A DNA stretch of 64,000 nt from CALUTH01 sp964452495 (GTDB lineage: Bacteria; Cyanobacteriota; Vampirovibrionia; Gastranaerophilales; Gastranaerophilaceae): the NCBI GenBank assembly GCA_964452495.1, contig CAYVMC010000005.1, positions 31,993 to 95,992 of the forward strand, given 5' to 3'. A program made the position numbers and the translations under genes. The notes under the pieces are model-generated. The model made no database searches, had not been told where the DNA came from, and saw only the letters and a program-made list of their open reading frames with translations. Below are positions 6,828 through 16,593 of this stretch, in pieces; position 1 is the first letter of the stretch; the number at the start of each line of letters is the position of its first letter.

Positions 6828-7740
6828 TTTAAGTATAAAAAAAGGAAAATTACAGCTTAAGAACCCGATAATGACCGCATCCGGAACTTACGGTTATAAT
6901 CTGGAATACGAGGACTTTACAAATCCGGCATCTTTAGGCGCAATAATCACTAAAGCCATTACTCTGACCCCGCGCAGCGGTAATGAATGGCAGCGGATTA
7001 TTGAAACAGAATGCGGCATGATTAACTCCATAGGACTTGAAAATGTAGGTATAGAACGTTTCTTGAAAGAAAAACTTCCTGTTCTTGTAAGCCGCAATAT
7101 AGATTTTGCGGTAAATATAGCAGGAAGCAGTATTGATGAGTACATAACCCTTGCTGATATTTGTGAAAAAAACAAAATCAAAATGATAGAATTAAATGTT
7201 TCATGTCCCAACGTTCAGCACGGCTGTCTTGAATTCGGCACAAATGAAGAAGTTTTGAAAGAACTTGTAGAATCTGTCAGAAACGTATTTAATGGATGTT
7301 TAATAATAAAGCTTACCCCGAATGTTACAAGTATTGAAAACCTCGGCATAGCCTGCCAGAAAGCCGGTGCAGATGCTGTTTCTGCAATAAATACTCTAAA
7401 AGGAACCGGAATTAAACTTACATTTGAAAACGGAAAGTTCAAAAAAGAACAGGTAACAGGCGGATATTCTGGATGCGGCATTAAACCGGCAGCACTGGGT
7501 GCTGTACTAAGGTTAAAAAAGGTTTTAGATATCCCGATAATCGGCATGGGCGGTATTTATTCTCTAAATGATGTCTTTGAATTTTTTGCAGCCGGAGCAG
7601 AAGCGGTGCAAATCGGTACAGCAAACTTTACATATCCCGATATTGCCGGAAAAATCGTTTCTGAATTATATAATTTTATGGATAATAACGGGTTTAAGAA
7701 CCTTGATGAATTGAAAGGAGCGCTAAGAAATGAACAATGA
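6820..7740 (+). CDS. pyrD: Dihydroorotate dehydrogenase B, catalytic subunit
   Basis: 306-residue FMN enzyme that oxidises dihydroorotate to orotate. I place the start at 6820 (MPDLSIKKG) rather than the earlier in-frame ATG at 6754, because family similarity begins there, GAGG lies at the right distance and the length matches class 1B enzymes. The catalytic Cys of this class sits in NVSCPNV near residue 129. The FMN phosphate site GGIYSLNDV and the later AVQIGTANF are present. The pyrK gene directly before it supports NAD+ as acceptor. The stop overlaps the pyrE start by 11 bases. Confidence 0.95.
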   Translation: MPDLSIKKGKLQLKNPIMTASGTYGYNLEYEDFTNPASLGAIITKAITLTPRSGNEWQRIIETECGMINSIGLENVGIERFLKEKLPVLVSRNIDFAVNIAGSSIDEYITLADICEKNKIKMIELNVSCPNVQHGCLEFGTNEEVLKELVESVRNVFNGCLIIKLTPNVTSIENLGIACQKAGADAVSAINTLKGTGIKLTFENGKFKKEQVTGGYSGCGIKPAALGAVLRLKKVLDIPIIGMGGIYSLNDVFEFFAAGAEAVQIGTANFTYPDIAGKIVSELYNFMDNNGFKNLDELKGALRNEQ

Positions 7741-8296
7741 TGCGTTAGAATTACTGGAAAAAACAGAAGGTGTGCTAAAAGGGCATTTCTGCTTAACATC
7801 AGGTCTGCATTCAGATATATATTTCCAATGTGCAAAACTGTACCAGTATCCCGAATATACCGAAAAAATAGCAAAACTTATCGCCAAAAGCCTTGAAGAT
7901 GTCGAATTTGACACAGTAATCTCCCCCGCAATCGGAGCTGTTATCATCGGCTATGAAACAGCAAAACAGGCAGGCAAAAGAAATCTGTTTGTTGAACGCA
8001 AAGACGGAGTTATGCAGTTAAGACGCGGATACTCAATTAAAAAAGGTGAAAAAGTTGTAATAATAGAAGATGTTATAACAACTGCAAAAACAATAAAAGA
8101 AACTATTGAAGCAATAAAAGATTTTGAGCCTGAAATAGCGGCAGTAGGTTGTATAGTAGACAGAACCTGCGGAAAAACAGGGCTTAATATAAAATCCGTA
8201 TTACAAATCGACCCTGTAACTTATGAGCCTGATAAATGCCCGTTATGCGCCGCAGGTATCCCGATAGTAAAACCGGGCAGCCGCGGGAATAAATAA
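7730..8296 (+). CDS. pyrE: Orotate phosphoribosyltransferase
   Basis: 188-residue enzyme joining orotate to PRPP to give OMP. The PRPP loop VVIIEDVITTAKT starts near residue 108. The N-terminal GHFCLTSGLHSDIYFQC and the Cys-containing tail CPLCAAGIPIVKPGSR resemble the Thermus/cyanobacteria-type subfamily rather than the E. coli type. AAGGAGCG lies upstream within the end of pyrD, so the two are translationally linked. Confidence 0.95.
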   Translation: MNNDALELLEKTEGVLKGHFCLTSGLHSDIYFQCAKLYQYPEYTEKIAKLIAKSLEDVEFDTVISPAIGAVIIGYETAKQAGKRNLFVERKDGVMQLRRGYSIKKGEKVVIIEDVITTAKTIKETIEAIKDFEPEIAAVGCIVDRTCGKTGLNIKSVLQIDPVTYEPDKCPLCAAGIPIVKPGSRGNK

Positions 8297-8360
8297 GACA
8301 TTGTCATAATCAAAGCAATCTAAGCTGTTCAGGAAAAAGTAAACATAAGGAAACTCTAAA

Positions 8361-9332
8361 ATGAAAAACATAATTGATATAAAACGCCTTACAAAAGATG
8401 ATATCAATACAATAATCAACCGTGCAGCAGAATTTAAAGCCGCATCACAGGATCCGACACGTGGAGAAATTAACTACAACAGCGGTATAAGCGACTTTGC
8501 ACGCTTAGGTGAAAGAATTTACAGGGCAAATTCCTGTGCCAACAAAACCGCCTGCCTGATGTTTTTTGAAAATTCAACAAGAACAAAGTGTTCATTCGCT
8601 ATAGCCGCACAAAAACTGGGAATGAATATAATTGATTTTAATGCACAAACCTCCTCTTTATCCAAAGGAGAAACTCTGAAAGACACTCTGGACAACCTTT
8701 GTTATATGGGAGTAAATACCGTAATTTTACGCCATAGCGAAGATGATATGACTGATAGAATTTCAAAGGAAGTAAAATTGCCTATGTCATTTATAAATGC
8801 CGGCGATGGAAAAAGTGCGCACCCGACACAGGCACTGCTTGATTATATGACCATGCTTGAAAAACTGGGTACCGTACAAGATAAAAAAATAGTTATTGCC
8901 GGTGATGTAAGCCACTCACGGGTAGCAAAATCAAATCTTGCTCTCCTCAACAAAATGGGGGCAAAGGTTCATTTCTTCGCACCGGAGTATTTTACCCCTA
9001 AAAATAAAGAGGAATTCGACGTAATCTGGGAAACAGACTATAACACAGCAATTACCGATGCCGACGTTGTAATGCTCTTAAGAATTCAGACAGAACGATT
9101 AAACGGTGAAGAAACAGAAATGGCAAAACATTACAATGAAAAGTATTGTCTTACAGAAGAACGATTAAAAAAATATGCACCAAATGCAATATTGATGCAC
9201 CCCGGACCTGTAAACAGGGACATTGAAATCTCATCCGAACTTCTGGACTCACCCAGAGGTGAAACCATATTAGAACAGGCAAGAAACGGTGTATACGTCA
9301 GAATGGCTGTACTTGAAAACGCTGCAGGATAA
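8361..9332 (+). CDS. pyrB: Aspartate carbamoyltransferase, catalytic chain
   Basis: 323-residue transferase forming carbamoyl-aspartate. The carbamoyl phosphate loop FFENSTRTK (approximately residues 68-76), SSLSKGETLKDT, the HPTQALLDYMTML segment and HPGPVNRDIEI (from about 280) are present. An unusual element is a stretch of roughly 25 residues before the carbamoyl phosphate loop (TRGEINYNSGISDFARLG region) that typical ATCases lack. No regulatory chain pyrI is in the window. AAGGAAAC precedes the ATG after a 64-base gap, the longest between genes of this operon. Confidence 0.93.
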   Translation: MKNIIDIKRLTKDDINTIINRAAEFKAASQDPTRGEINYNSGISDFARLGERIYRANSCANKTACLMFFENSTRTKCSFAIAAQKLGMNIIDFNAQTSSLSKGETLKDTLDNLCYMGVNTVILRHSEDDMTDRISKEVKLPMSFINAGDGKSAHPTQALLDYMTMLEKLGTVQDKKIVIAGDVSHSRVAKSNLALLNKMGAKVHFFAPEYFTPKNKEEFDVIWETDYNTAITDADVVMLLRIQTERLNGEETEMAKHYNEKYCLTEERLKKYAPNAILMHPGPVNRDIEISSELLDSPRGETILEQARNGVYVRMAVLENAAG

Positions 9333-9335
9333 CAA

Positions 9336-10496
9336 ATGATGGAAATAACCGGTAAGAACTTAAAAGTAGCTATCAAAAACGGTGTAATTACGGATATTCA
9401 GGAAGGAAATCCGCAAAGCAGTCTTTATATCTCCCCGCAATTTATTGACCTGCACTGCCACTTAAGAGAACCAGGGCAAGAAGAAAAAGAAACTTTGAAA
9501 ACCGGTATAGAATCAGCATTCTACGGCGGATATGGAACAATTTTTGCAATGCCCAACACAAATCCTGTCTGCGATAATATTGATACTTTGAACTATATCC
9601 TGACACATTCTAAAAACCGTTATAATCTAACAGTCAAACCAATTTGTGCAATAACAACAGGACTTTGCGGGAATAATATCACCAGTTTTAAAGAACTAGC
9701 AGTATCAGGCGCGGGAGGATTTTCTAACGACGGAAAACCGGTTGAAGATATGGAAGTTCTTAAAAAAGCTCTCACTAAAGCAGCAGAACTTAACCTACTT
9801 ATAATCTCCCATGCTGAAAATACAGAATATCAGCCACAAGACCCCCGCTCTGAGTGGACAGCAGTAAAACGTGAAATTGAAGCAGTAAGACAAACCGGCG
9901 GCAAACTTCATTTTGCACATATTTCTACAAAAGAATCAATAGAACTGATTAGACAGGCAAAAAAAGAAGGACTGAAAATAACCGCAGAAACAGCCCCGCA
10001 TTATTTTTCACTTTCTAAAAACGATATTAATACAACCGATGGCAGGTTTAAAATGAACCCGCCCCTGAGAACACCTGAGGATGTCAGTGCAGTAAAAACA
10101 GGATTAAAAGACGGTACAATAGATATCATAGCAACCGACCATGCCCCGCATACATACGAGGAAAAACTCAGCCCCTATGAAAAATCCCCCTGCGGAATTA
10201 CCGGATTTGAAACAGTATTTTCACTCGGATATACAAACCTTGTCCTGAACGGCATTCTTAGTATCGACGAATTAATTGATAAATTAGTATACGCACCCGC
10301 AAAAATTGCCGGAATAAATGTTAACGGGCTTCAAAAAGGTGCCGGAGCAAAATTCAATATTATTGACATTTCAAAAAAATACACCGTCGCCGGTGAAAAT
10401 TTTAAAACAAAATGCAAAATAACTCCTTACGAAGGAATGGAACTCACGGGCAAAGTAGTTCAAACTATTATAGAGAATAATATTTATAACTTATAA
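9336..10496 (+). CDS. pyrC: Dihydroorotase (class I)
   Basis: 386-residue zinc amidohydrolase cyclising carbamoyl-aspartate to dihydroorotate. Metal ligands are recognisable: LHCHLREPGQ near residues 38-47, the Asp in FSNDGKPV, His in ISHAEN and in LHFAHIST, and the catalytic Asp in ATDHAPH near 267. It is somewhat shorter than the common 420-430 residue class I enzymes, mainly at the N-terminus, where strands before the HxH are compact. It starts three bases after pyrB. ATGATG gives two adjacent possible starts. Confidence 0.94.
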   Translation: MMEITGKNLKVAIKNGVITDIQEGNPQSSLYISPQFIDLHCHLREPGQEEKETLKTGIESAFYGGYGTIFAMPNTNPVCDNIDTLNYILTHSKNRYNLTVKPICAITTGLCGNNITSFKELAVSGAGGFSNDGKPVEDMEVLKKALTKAAELNLLIISHAENTEYQPQDPRSEWTAVKREIEAVRQTGGKLHFAHISTKESIELIRQAKKEGLKITAETAPHYFSLSKNDINTTDGRFKMNPPLRTPEDVSAVKTGLKDGTIDIIATDHAPHTYEEKLSPYEKSPCGITGFETVFSLGYTNLVLNGILSIDELIDKLVYAPAKIAGINVNGLQKGAGAKFNIIDISKKYTVAGENFKTKCKITPYEGMELTGKVVQTIIENNIYNL

Positions 10497-10511
10497 AATT
10501 GGAGAAAAAAA

Positions 10512-11246
10512 ATGGATATAAACCGGAAGATTAAAGAAAAAATAGTTCTAGCACTTGATGTAAATACACTTGATGAAGCCAAAATACTTGTAAAAGAACT
10601 AAATGAGTATACGGGGGTGTTTAAGGTAGGACTTCAATTTATTATGGCAAACGGCAGTGAAGTCTTTAAATTCATAAAAGACGAGGGGGGAAAATTCTTC
10701 TTTGACATAAAATTACACGATATTCCCAATACTGTAAAAAAAGCATCAGAAAATATAATAACTCAAGGTGCATCTTTTTTTAATCTGCATGCCACTGGCG
10801 GAGCTGAAATGATGCGGCAGGCAGCAGAGGGAGCAAATCTTACGGCAAAAAACCTCGGACAGGAGCCGCCTGTTATTCTTGCAGTAACTCTTTTAACAAG
10901 TATTTCGGATGATGTCTTAAGCAACGAACTCGGCATTTCCAGCAGTACCAAAAACTACGCACTTAATCTTGCAAAACTTGCAAAATCAAGCGGGATGAGC
11001 GGGGTAGTCGCTTCTGCTCACGAATGTGCAGATATAAAAGCCGCCTGTGGTGATGATTTCAAAGTACTTTGTCCCGGTATACGCCCGCAATGGTCAGTAA
11101 AAGGAGATCAGAAACGTATTGCCACACCGGCATTTGCAATTTTGCAGGGCGCAGATTATCTTGTAATAGGTAGAGCCGTAACTGCAAGCGATGACAGGAT
11201 TGGTGCAATGAAAAAGATTTATGAAGAAATAGAAGGTGTTTTATAA
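10512..11246 (+). CDS. pyrF: Orotidine 5'-phosphate decarboxylase
   Basis: 244-residue TIM-barrel enzyme producing UMP, the last step of the pathway. The catalytic Lys/Asp network is in FFDIKLHDIPNTV near residue 62. The C-terminal phosphate loop contains GIRPQW and YLVIGRAVTAS. GGAG is placed ahead of the ATG. The stop overlaps the carA start by one base (TAATGA arrangement). Confidence 0.95.
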   Translation: MDINRKIKEKIVLALDVNTLDEAKILVKELNEYTGVFKVGLQFIMANGSEVFKFIKDEGGKFFFDIKLHDIPNTVKKASENIITQGASFFNLHATGGAEMMRQAAEGANLTAKNLGQEPPVILAVTLLTSISDDVLSNELGISSSTKNYALNLAKLAKSSGMSGVVASAHECADIKAACGDDFKVLCPGIRPQWSVKGDQKRIATPAFAILQGADYLVIGRAVTASDDRIGAMKKIYEEIEGVL

Positions 11247-12370
11247 TGAAAGCCACATTACTACTTGATAACGGAATGATTTTAGAAGGCGAAAACTTTG
11301 GTGCATCAGGCACCGCATTTGGCGAAATATGTTTTAATACAACTATGGCAGGATATCAGGAAATACTTACCGACCCGTCGTATGCCAAACAGGTTATTGT
11401 AATGACCTATCCTGAAATAGGAAATTACGGGATTAACAAAGACGACTTTGAAAGTTCAAGGATTTCCGCAACAGGACTTGTAGTAAAAAATTATTCCGAA
11501 AATGAAAGCCATTATAAATCATATATAAAACTGAAAGATTACCTTAAACAACAAAATGTTATAGGAGTATCGAAAATTGATACAAGACAACTCACAACAA
11601 TCATAAGAGAAACCGGTGCAATGAATTGTGTAATTACAACAGAAGAAGTAACAGAAGAGCTGAAAGAAAAACTCAAAAATTTTTCAATTGATAAAAATAT
11701 TACAAAATTAGTATCCAGAACAACCATAACAGAAATAAAACCACCACAGGAGAAAGCAAACGGAATACGTATAGGAGTAATCGACTGCGGAATAAAGAAA
11801 AGTATTATAGATTGTTTCAAAAACCTCGGATGCGGATTAACAATCTTCCCGAACGATGTTACTGCCGGTGAACTTCTTAAATCTAAATTCGATGCAATAT
11901 TAATCTCTAACGGCCCCGGTGACCCGCAGGACGCAGTAGAAACAATTAAAACAACAAAAGAGCTAATCGGCAAAATTCCAATCTACGGAATTTGCCTTGG
12001 ATATCAAATTCTGTGTATTGCTCTTGGAGGCGATACTTATAAACTTAAATACGGACATCGGGGCGGAAATCATCCGGTCATAAACAAACAAACAGGAAAA
12101 GTATTTATGACATCCCAAAATCACGGTTATGCAGTAAGAAAAGACTCACTGCCTGATAACGTTACTATTACGTATACAAATCTGAATGATGATACGTTAG
12201 AAGGTTTTTGCTGCAAAACGCTAAAAATTGATGCTGTACAATTTCACCCCGAAGCAGCCCCCGGCCCGAATGATGCTCAAATTATTTTTGACGGCTGGGT
12301 ACATGAAATGTTAGAGCGAAAACATAGTATTTTAGACAGTGTTAAAAAATTATTTACTAAAAGAGGTTAA
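11246..12370 (+). CDS. carA: Carbamoyl-phosphate synthase, small (glutaminase) subunit
   Basis: 374-residue glutamine amidotransferase that releases ammonia for CarB. Its N-terminal CarA domain (FNTTMAGYQEILTDPSY) is followed by a class I glutaminase with catalytic Cys in YGICLGYQ near residue 249 and the His/Glu pair in FHPEAAPGP near 332. Because carAB is inside the pyr operon, its expression should follow pyrimidine rather than arginine need; no arg gene is seen in the window. Confidence 0.96.
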   Translation: MKATLLLDNGMILEGENFGASGTAFGEICFNTTMAGYQEILTDPSYAKQVIVMTYPEIGNYGINKDDFESSRISATGLVVKNYSENESHYKSYIKLKDYLKQQNVIGVSKIDTRQLTTIIRETGAMNCVITTEEVTEELKEKLKNFSIDKNITKLVSRTTITEIKPPQEKANGIRIGVIDCGIKKSIIDCFKNLGCGLTIFPNDVTAGELLKSKFDAILISNGPGDPQDAVETIKTTKELIGKIPIYGICLGYQILCIALGGDTYKLKYGHRGGNHPVINKQTGKVFMTSQNHGYAVRKDSLPDNVTITYTNLNDDTLEGFCCKTLKIDAVQFHPEAAPGPNDAQIIFDGWVHEMLERKHSILDSVKKLFTKRG

Positions 12371-12374
12371 GAAA

Positions 12375-15300
12375 ATGCCAAAAAATGACAATATAAAAAA
12401 GGTTCTTGTAATAGGCTCGGGGCCGATTGTAATCGGTCAGGCAGCCGAATTTGACTATGCCGGCGTTCAGGCATGCAGAGCGCTTAAAGAAGAAGGGATT
12501 AATGTTATCCTTATAAACTCTAACCCCGCTACAATTATGACAGATGAAACAATTGCAGATAGAGTTTATATTGAACCGCTTACTGTTGAAACATTTGAAT
12601 ACGTAATAAACAGAGAACGACCGGACGGACTTCTTGCAGGACTGGGCGGACAGACAGGGCTTAATATGGCATTAAAGCTGCATGAAAAAGGAATTTTAGA
12701 TAAATATAACGTTAAACTTCTCGGTACAAAAATAGATTCAATTAAAAAAGCAGAGGATAGAGAACTGTTTAAAGAACTTATGTTAGAAATCGGCGAACCA
12801 GTACCGGACAGCATAACCGCATCAAATATAGAAGAAGCACAGGAATTTGCCACAAGAATCGGTTTCCCGCTGATAATCCGTCCTGCATACACCCTTGGCG
12901 GCTCCGGAGGAGGTATCGCTTCCAATCAAAAAGAGTTTGAAGAAATAGTTTACAGCGGACTGTTAAGAAGCCCTATTTCACAAGTCTTAATAGAAAAAAG
13001 TATTGCGGGCTACAAAGAAATAGAGTACGAAGTTATCCGTGACTCAAATGATACTGCAATAACAATTTGCAACATGGAAAATATTGACCCTATAGGAATA
13101 CATACAGGCGACAGTTTTGTAACCGCCCCCTCCCAAACTCTTACAAATAAAGAGTATCAAACTTTGAGAAGTTCTGCATTAAAAATAATACGTGCGTTAA
13201 AGATTGAAGGCGGATGTAATGTTCAATACGCACTTGATCCTACCAGCAGCCGGTATTATGTAATAGAAGTCAATCCCCGTGTCAGCCGCTCATCAGCACT
13301 CGCCTCAAAAGCCACAGGGTTTCCAATAGCAAAGGTTACCACTAAAATCGCAATTGGATACAGGCTGGACGAAATTAAAAACGCAATTACACAAAAAACA
13401 GCAGCAGCATTTGAACCGGCACTTGATTATGTTGTGACAAAAATTCCAAAATGGCCGTTTGACAAATTTGATTACGGAGATAGACTTCTCGGTACAAAAA
13501 TGAAAGCAACCGGCGAAGTCATGGCCATAGGAAGAACTTTTGAAAGCTCCTTCAAAAAAGCCATAACATCAATAGAAGATAAAAATACAGGACTGGTAAG
13601 AAAGAAATATACTTCTTTCTCTGATGAAGAATTAAAAGCCCTACTGACAATTCAGGATGACAGACGGATTTTCAGAGTTGCAGAAGCTCTTTCAAGGAAA
13701 ATTTCGGTTGATGAAATTAATTACATAACTAAAATTGACAAGTGGTTTATACACAAAATTAAAAACCTTGTAGAGTTTGAACAAAGACTAAAATCAGAAC
13801 CGCTTACAAAAGAACTCTATCTTGAGGCAAAAGAAAAAGGATTTTTAGACAATGAAATAGCAGTAATTACAAGAAAACATCTTGAAGATATAGAAGCACT
13901 TAGAAAAGAATATGACATAAAAGCGGCTTTTAAAATAGTAGATACATGTGCTGCCGAATTTAAAGCATACACACCATATTACTATTCAACCTACAATGAA
14001 TATGATGAAAGTGTTATAACGGATAAAGAAAGTATACTCATTCTGGGTTCAGGACCTATCAGAATAGGGCAGGGAATAGAGTTTGATTATTGTTCGGTTC
14101 ATGCTGCCCTTGGTGTCAAAAAGAAGGGCTATGAAGCTATTATTGTTAACTCTAACCCTGAAACACTTTCAACTGATTTTGACGTTGCTGATAAACTCTA
14201 TTTTGAGCCAATGAACATTGAAAACATTATGAATATTGTAGAACATGAAAAACCATACGGTGTAATGGTACAATTTGGCGGGCAAACAGCTATTAATCTT
14301 GCAGAAAAACTTGACAAAAAAGGAGTAAAACTTATAGGTACATCTCTTGAATCAATAAACCTTGCAGAGGACAGAAAACAATTTGAAGCATTATTACATG
14401 CACTTGATATTCCGCAGGCTAAAGGTAAAGCTGTAAGAAAAGTTGAAGAAGCAATAGCAACTGCAGAAGAACTGGGATACCCGCTTCTGGTTCGTCCTTC
14501 ATACGTAATCGGCGGTCGTGGAATGCAGGTTGTATATAATACTGAAGAATTAATTACATACTTTAATTCAGCCCTCAAATTCTCGGATGAACACCCTGTA
14601 TTAATCGACCAGTATATAGAGGGTAAAGAGGTTGAACTTGATGCGGTATCGGATGGAGAAAATGTACTCATTCCGGGAATTACAGAACATATTGAACGTG
14701 CCGGAGTTCACTCCGGTGACAGCATGGCAATTTATCCTACTCAAAAAGTAAAAGCATCAATGATTAATACTCTTGTTGATTATACGGAAAAACTTGCAAA
14801 AGCACTTAAAATTAAAGGATTAATGAATATCCAGTTTGTTTTAAAAGATGATGTTGCATACGTAATAGAGGTAAACCCGCGAGCATCAAGAACTGTACCG
14901 ATTATGAGTAAAGTTACAGGCATTCCGATGGTGGAACTCGGTATAAGTACGGCTCTCGGGCAAACTATTCGAGAATTGGGCTATAAACCTGGATTGTATG
15001 ACAAAACAGATCTTGTATGCGTAAAAGTTCCAGTATTTTCGTTCCAGAAATTAAACAGAATAGACCCTGCACTTGCACCAGAAATGAAGTCAACAGGTGA
15101 AGTTTTAGGGGTAGACACATCATTTGACAGGGCGCTCGTAAAAGGATTTCTTGCGGCAGGGTACAAATTTGACAGGCTTAACGGAGATGTGATGCTGTCA
15201 CTTAATGATCATACAAAACCTCAGTGTGATGAAATTGCCAGAACACTGGTAGAACTTGGTTTTAGAATAGTTGCAACGACAGGAACACACAAGTATCTGA

Positions 15301-15605
15301 AAGAACACGGTATTCCATCAAAAGAGATTGAATACTTTGATATACCGAAAATGCAGGCACACATGAAGAAAAAACAGCTTTGCTTTATTATAAACACTCC
15401 TTCAACCAATGCAAATGCCGCACGTATCGGCTCAGAAAACAGAGGATTTATGATAAGAACCATCGCAGAAATGTATTCAACACCGTGTTTTACCTCGCTT
15501 GATACTGCCGGTGCTTATTTAAGAGCGTTAAAATTTCACAATTCCTACCCGAATTTGGAATATAATAGTATAACTGAATATAGAAAGGTTTGTACACTTG
15601 TATAA
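12375..15605 (+). CDS. carB: Carbamoyl-phosphate synthase, large subunit
   Basis: 1076-residue synthase with two homologous halves, each with an ATP-grasp domain, plus a C-terminal regulatory domain. Each half opens with a similar signature (LVIGSGPIVIGQAAEFDYAG and LILGSGPIRIGQGIEFDYCS). Both EVNPR metal-binding motifs are present. I choose ATG 12375 over 12339 because AGAGG is eight bases upstream, it lies after the carA stop, and MPKNDNIKKVLVIGSGP matches the family start. The length equals the usual value. Confidence 0.97.
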   Translation: MPKNDNIKKVLVIGSGPIVIGQAAEFDYAGVQACRALKEEGINVILINSNPATIMTDETIADRVYIEPLTVETFEYVINRERPDGLLAGLGGQTGLNMALKLHEKGILDKYNVKLLGTKIDSIKKAEDRELFKELMLEIGEPVPDSITASNIEEAQEFATRIGFPLIIRPAYTLGGSGGGIASNQKEFEEIVYSGLLRSPISQVLIEKSIAGYKEIEYEVIRDSNDTAITICNMENIDPIGIHTGDSFVTAPSQTLTNKEYQTLRSSALKIIRALKIEGGCNVQYALDPTSSRYYVIEVNPRVSRSSALASKATGFPIAKVTTKIAIGYRLDEIKNAITQKTAAAFEPALDYVVTKIPKWPFDKFDYGDRLLGTKMKATGEVMAIGRTFESSFKKAITSIEDKNTGLVRKKYTSFSDEELKALLTIQDDRRIFRVAEALSRKISVDEINYITKIDKWFIHKIKNLVEFEQRLKSEPLTKELYLEAKEKGFLDNEIAVITRKHLEDIEALRKEYDIKAAFKIVDTCAAEFKAYTPYYYSTYNEYDESVITDKESILILGSGPIRIGQGIEFDYCSVHAALGVKKKGYEAIIVNSNPETLSTDFDVADKLYFEPMNIENIMNIVEHEKPYGVMVQFGGQTAINLAEKLDKKGVKLIGTSLESINLAEDRKQFEALLHALDIPQAKGKAVRKVEEAIATAEELGYPLLVRPSYVIGGRGMQVVYNTEELITYFNSALKFSDEHPVLIDQYIEGKEVELDAVSDGENVLIPGITEHIERAGVHSGDSMAIYPTQKVKASMINTLVDYTEKLAKALKIKGLMNIQFVLKDDVAYVIEVNPRASRTVPIMSKVTGIPMVELGISTALGQTIRELGYKPGLYDKTDLVCVKVPVFSFQKLNRIDPALAPEMKSTGEVLGVDTSFDRALVKGFLAAGYKFDRLNGDVMLSLNDHTKPQCDEIARTLVELGFRIVATTGTHKYLKEHGIPSKEIEYFDIPKMQAHMKKKQLCFIINTPSTNANAARIGSENRGFMIRTIAEMYSTPCFTSLDTAGAYLRALKFHNSYPNLEYNSITEYRKVCTLV

Positions 15606-16572
15606 AAAGATTACTGGCATACTGGTTTTAGGTTATATACTCGGACAATTTGCAATAGGGCAGGCTGCACCGGATTTGAGCAATGCCGCATCTGATGGAG
15701 TATCTCCAATACAAATTAATGCAGCACCCTCCGCAAATAGTCAGAGCAATACTCAACCTCCGTCCGTAACAGAACCGCCTAAAACACTTCCAGCAGCAGA
15801 TTTAGATGAAAATACAGAGAATGATAAAGTCTACACATCAAAACCGCTTACAGTAAAGCCTGATACAGAAGAGAAAGCAGTAGAACCCAGACCGGATAGT
15901 ATTGATATTCAAAAAATTATCCAATATTCATCCAATAGCAGTCTTGAATACACACGCCGAGGGATATATTACGAGGAGCAGAAAGATTACAAGTCCGCAC
16001 TTGAAGATTACACTAAAGCGATAGAGCTTGCCCCCGGACGTTCAGAACTCTTAATTAGACGTGCAGCCTGCTATGAACAATTACACGAATACCCCTCTGC
16101 AATAAGAGATTTGACTGAAACTCTCGGTATGCGCCCATACAGAGCAGAGATTTACATATCACGCGGAAAAATCTATGCAAAAATCAACAAAGATGATTTA
16201 GCGATATGGGATTTCAATAAAGCCATTGAATTAGAACCGCTAAAGCCTGATTTTTATACAGACAGGGGTGATTTTTATAAAAGCAGAAACAAAGAAGACT
16301 ACGCAAAACGTGATTATGCTGCAGCAGCCGAACTTTACGCATACACAGCAGATAATTTTAAAACTGCAAAAATGTGGCGAGAAGCGATAAGGGAGTATGA
16401 CAAGGCAATCGCTAAAAACCCCGATAAATCAGAGTTTAAGCAGGCACGCAAAGAGTGCCTTAACGAACTTGAAAAAGAATTGAAAAAAGCAGAAGAAGAT
16501 GCTAAAAAAGCAGAGGAAGAAGCAAGGAAAAAAGCCCGTGAAGAAAGAGCGAAAACCAATTCCCTAAAATAA
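15598..16572 (+). CDS. Secreted or periplasmic tetratricopeptide-repeat protein, TTG start
   Basis: 324-residue protein starting with TTG, overlapping carB by eight bases. The start is supported by AGAAAGG nine bases upstream and by a clean signal peptide (hydrophobic residues 6-20, probable cut after GQA near 23). A low-complexity Pro/Thr/Asn linker follows (25-85), then about five TPR units from residue 118 on (for example EYTRRGIYYEEQKDYKSALE and AEIYISRGKIYAKINKDDLA), ending in a charged Ala/Glu/Lys coiled coil of about 40 residues. It is probably a protein-interaction scaffold. Its place at the end of the pyr operon is not explained by any pyrimidine function and may simply be co-transcription. 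Confidence 0.85.
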   Translation: MYKKITGILVLGYILGQFAIGQAAPDLSNAASDGVSPIQINAAPSANSQSNTQPPSVTEPPKTLPAADLDENTENDKVYTSKPLTVKPDTEEKAVEPRPDSIDIQKIIQYSSNSSLEYTRRGIYYEEQKDYKSALEDYTKAIELAPGRSELLIRRAACYEQLHEYPSAIRDLTETLGMRPYRAEIYISRGKIYAKINKDDLAIWDFNKAIELEPLKPDFYTDRGDFYKSRNKEDYAKRDYAAAAELYAYTADNFKTAKMWREAIREYDKAIAKNPDKSEFKQARKECLNELEKELKKAEEDAKKAEEEARKKAREERAKTNSLK

Positions 16573-16593
16573 CTCTAATATTAGCCACGAATA

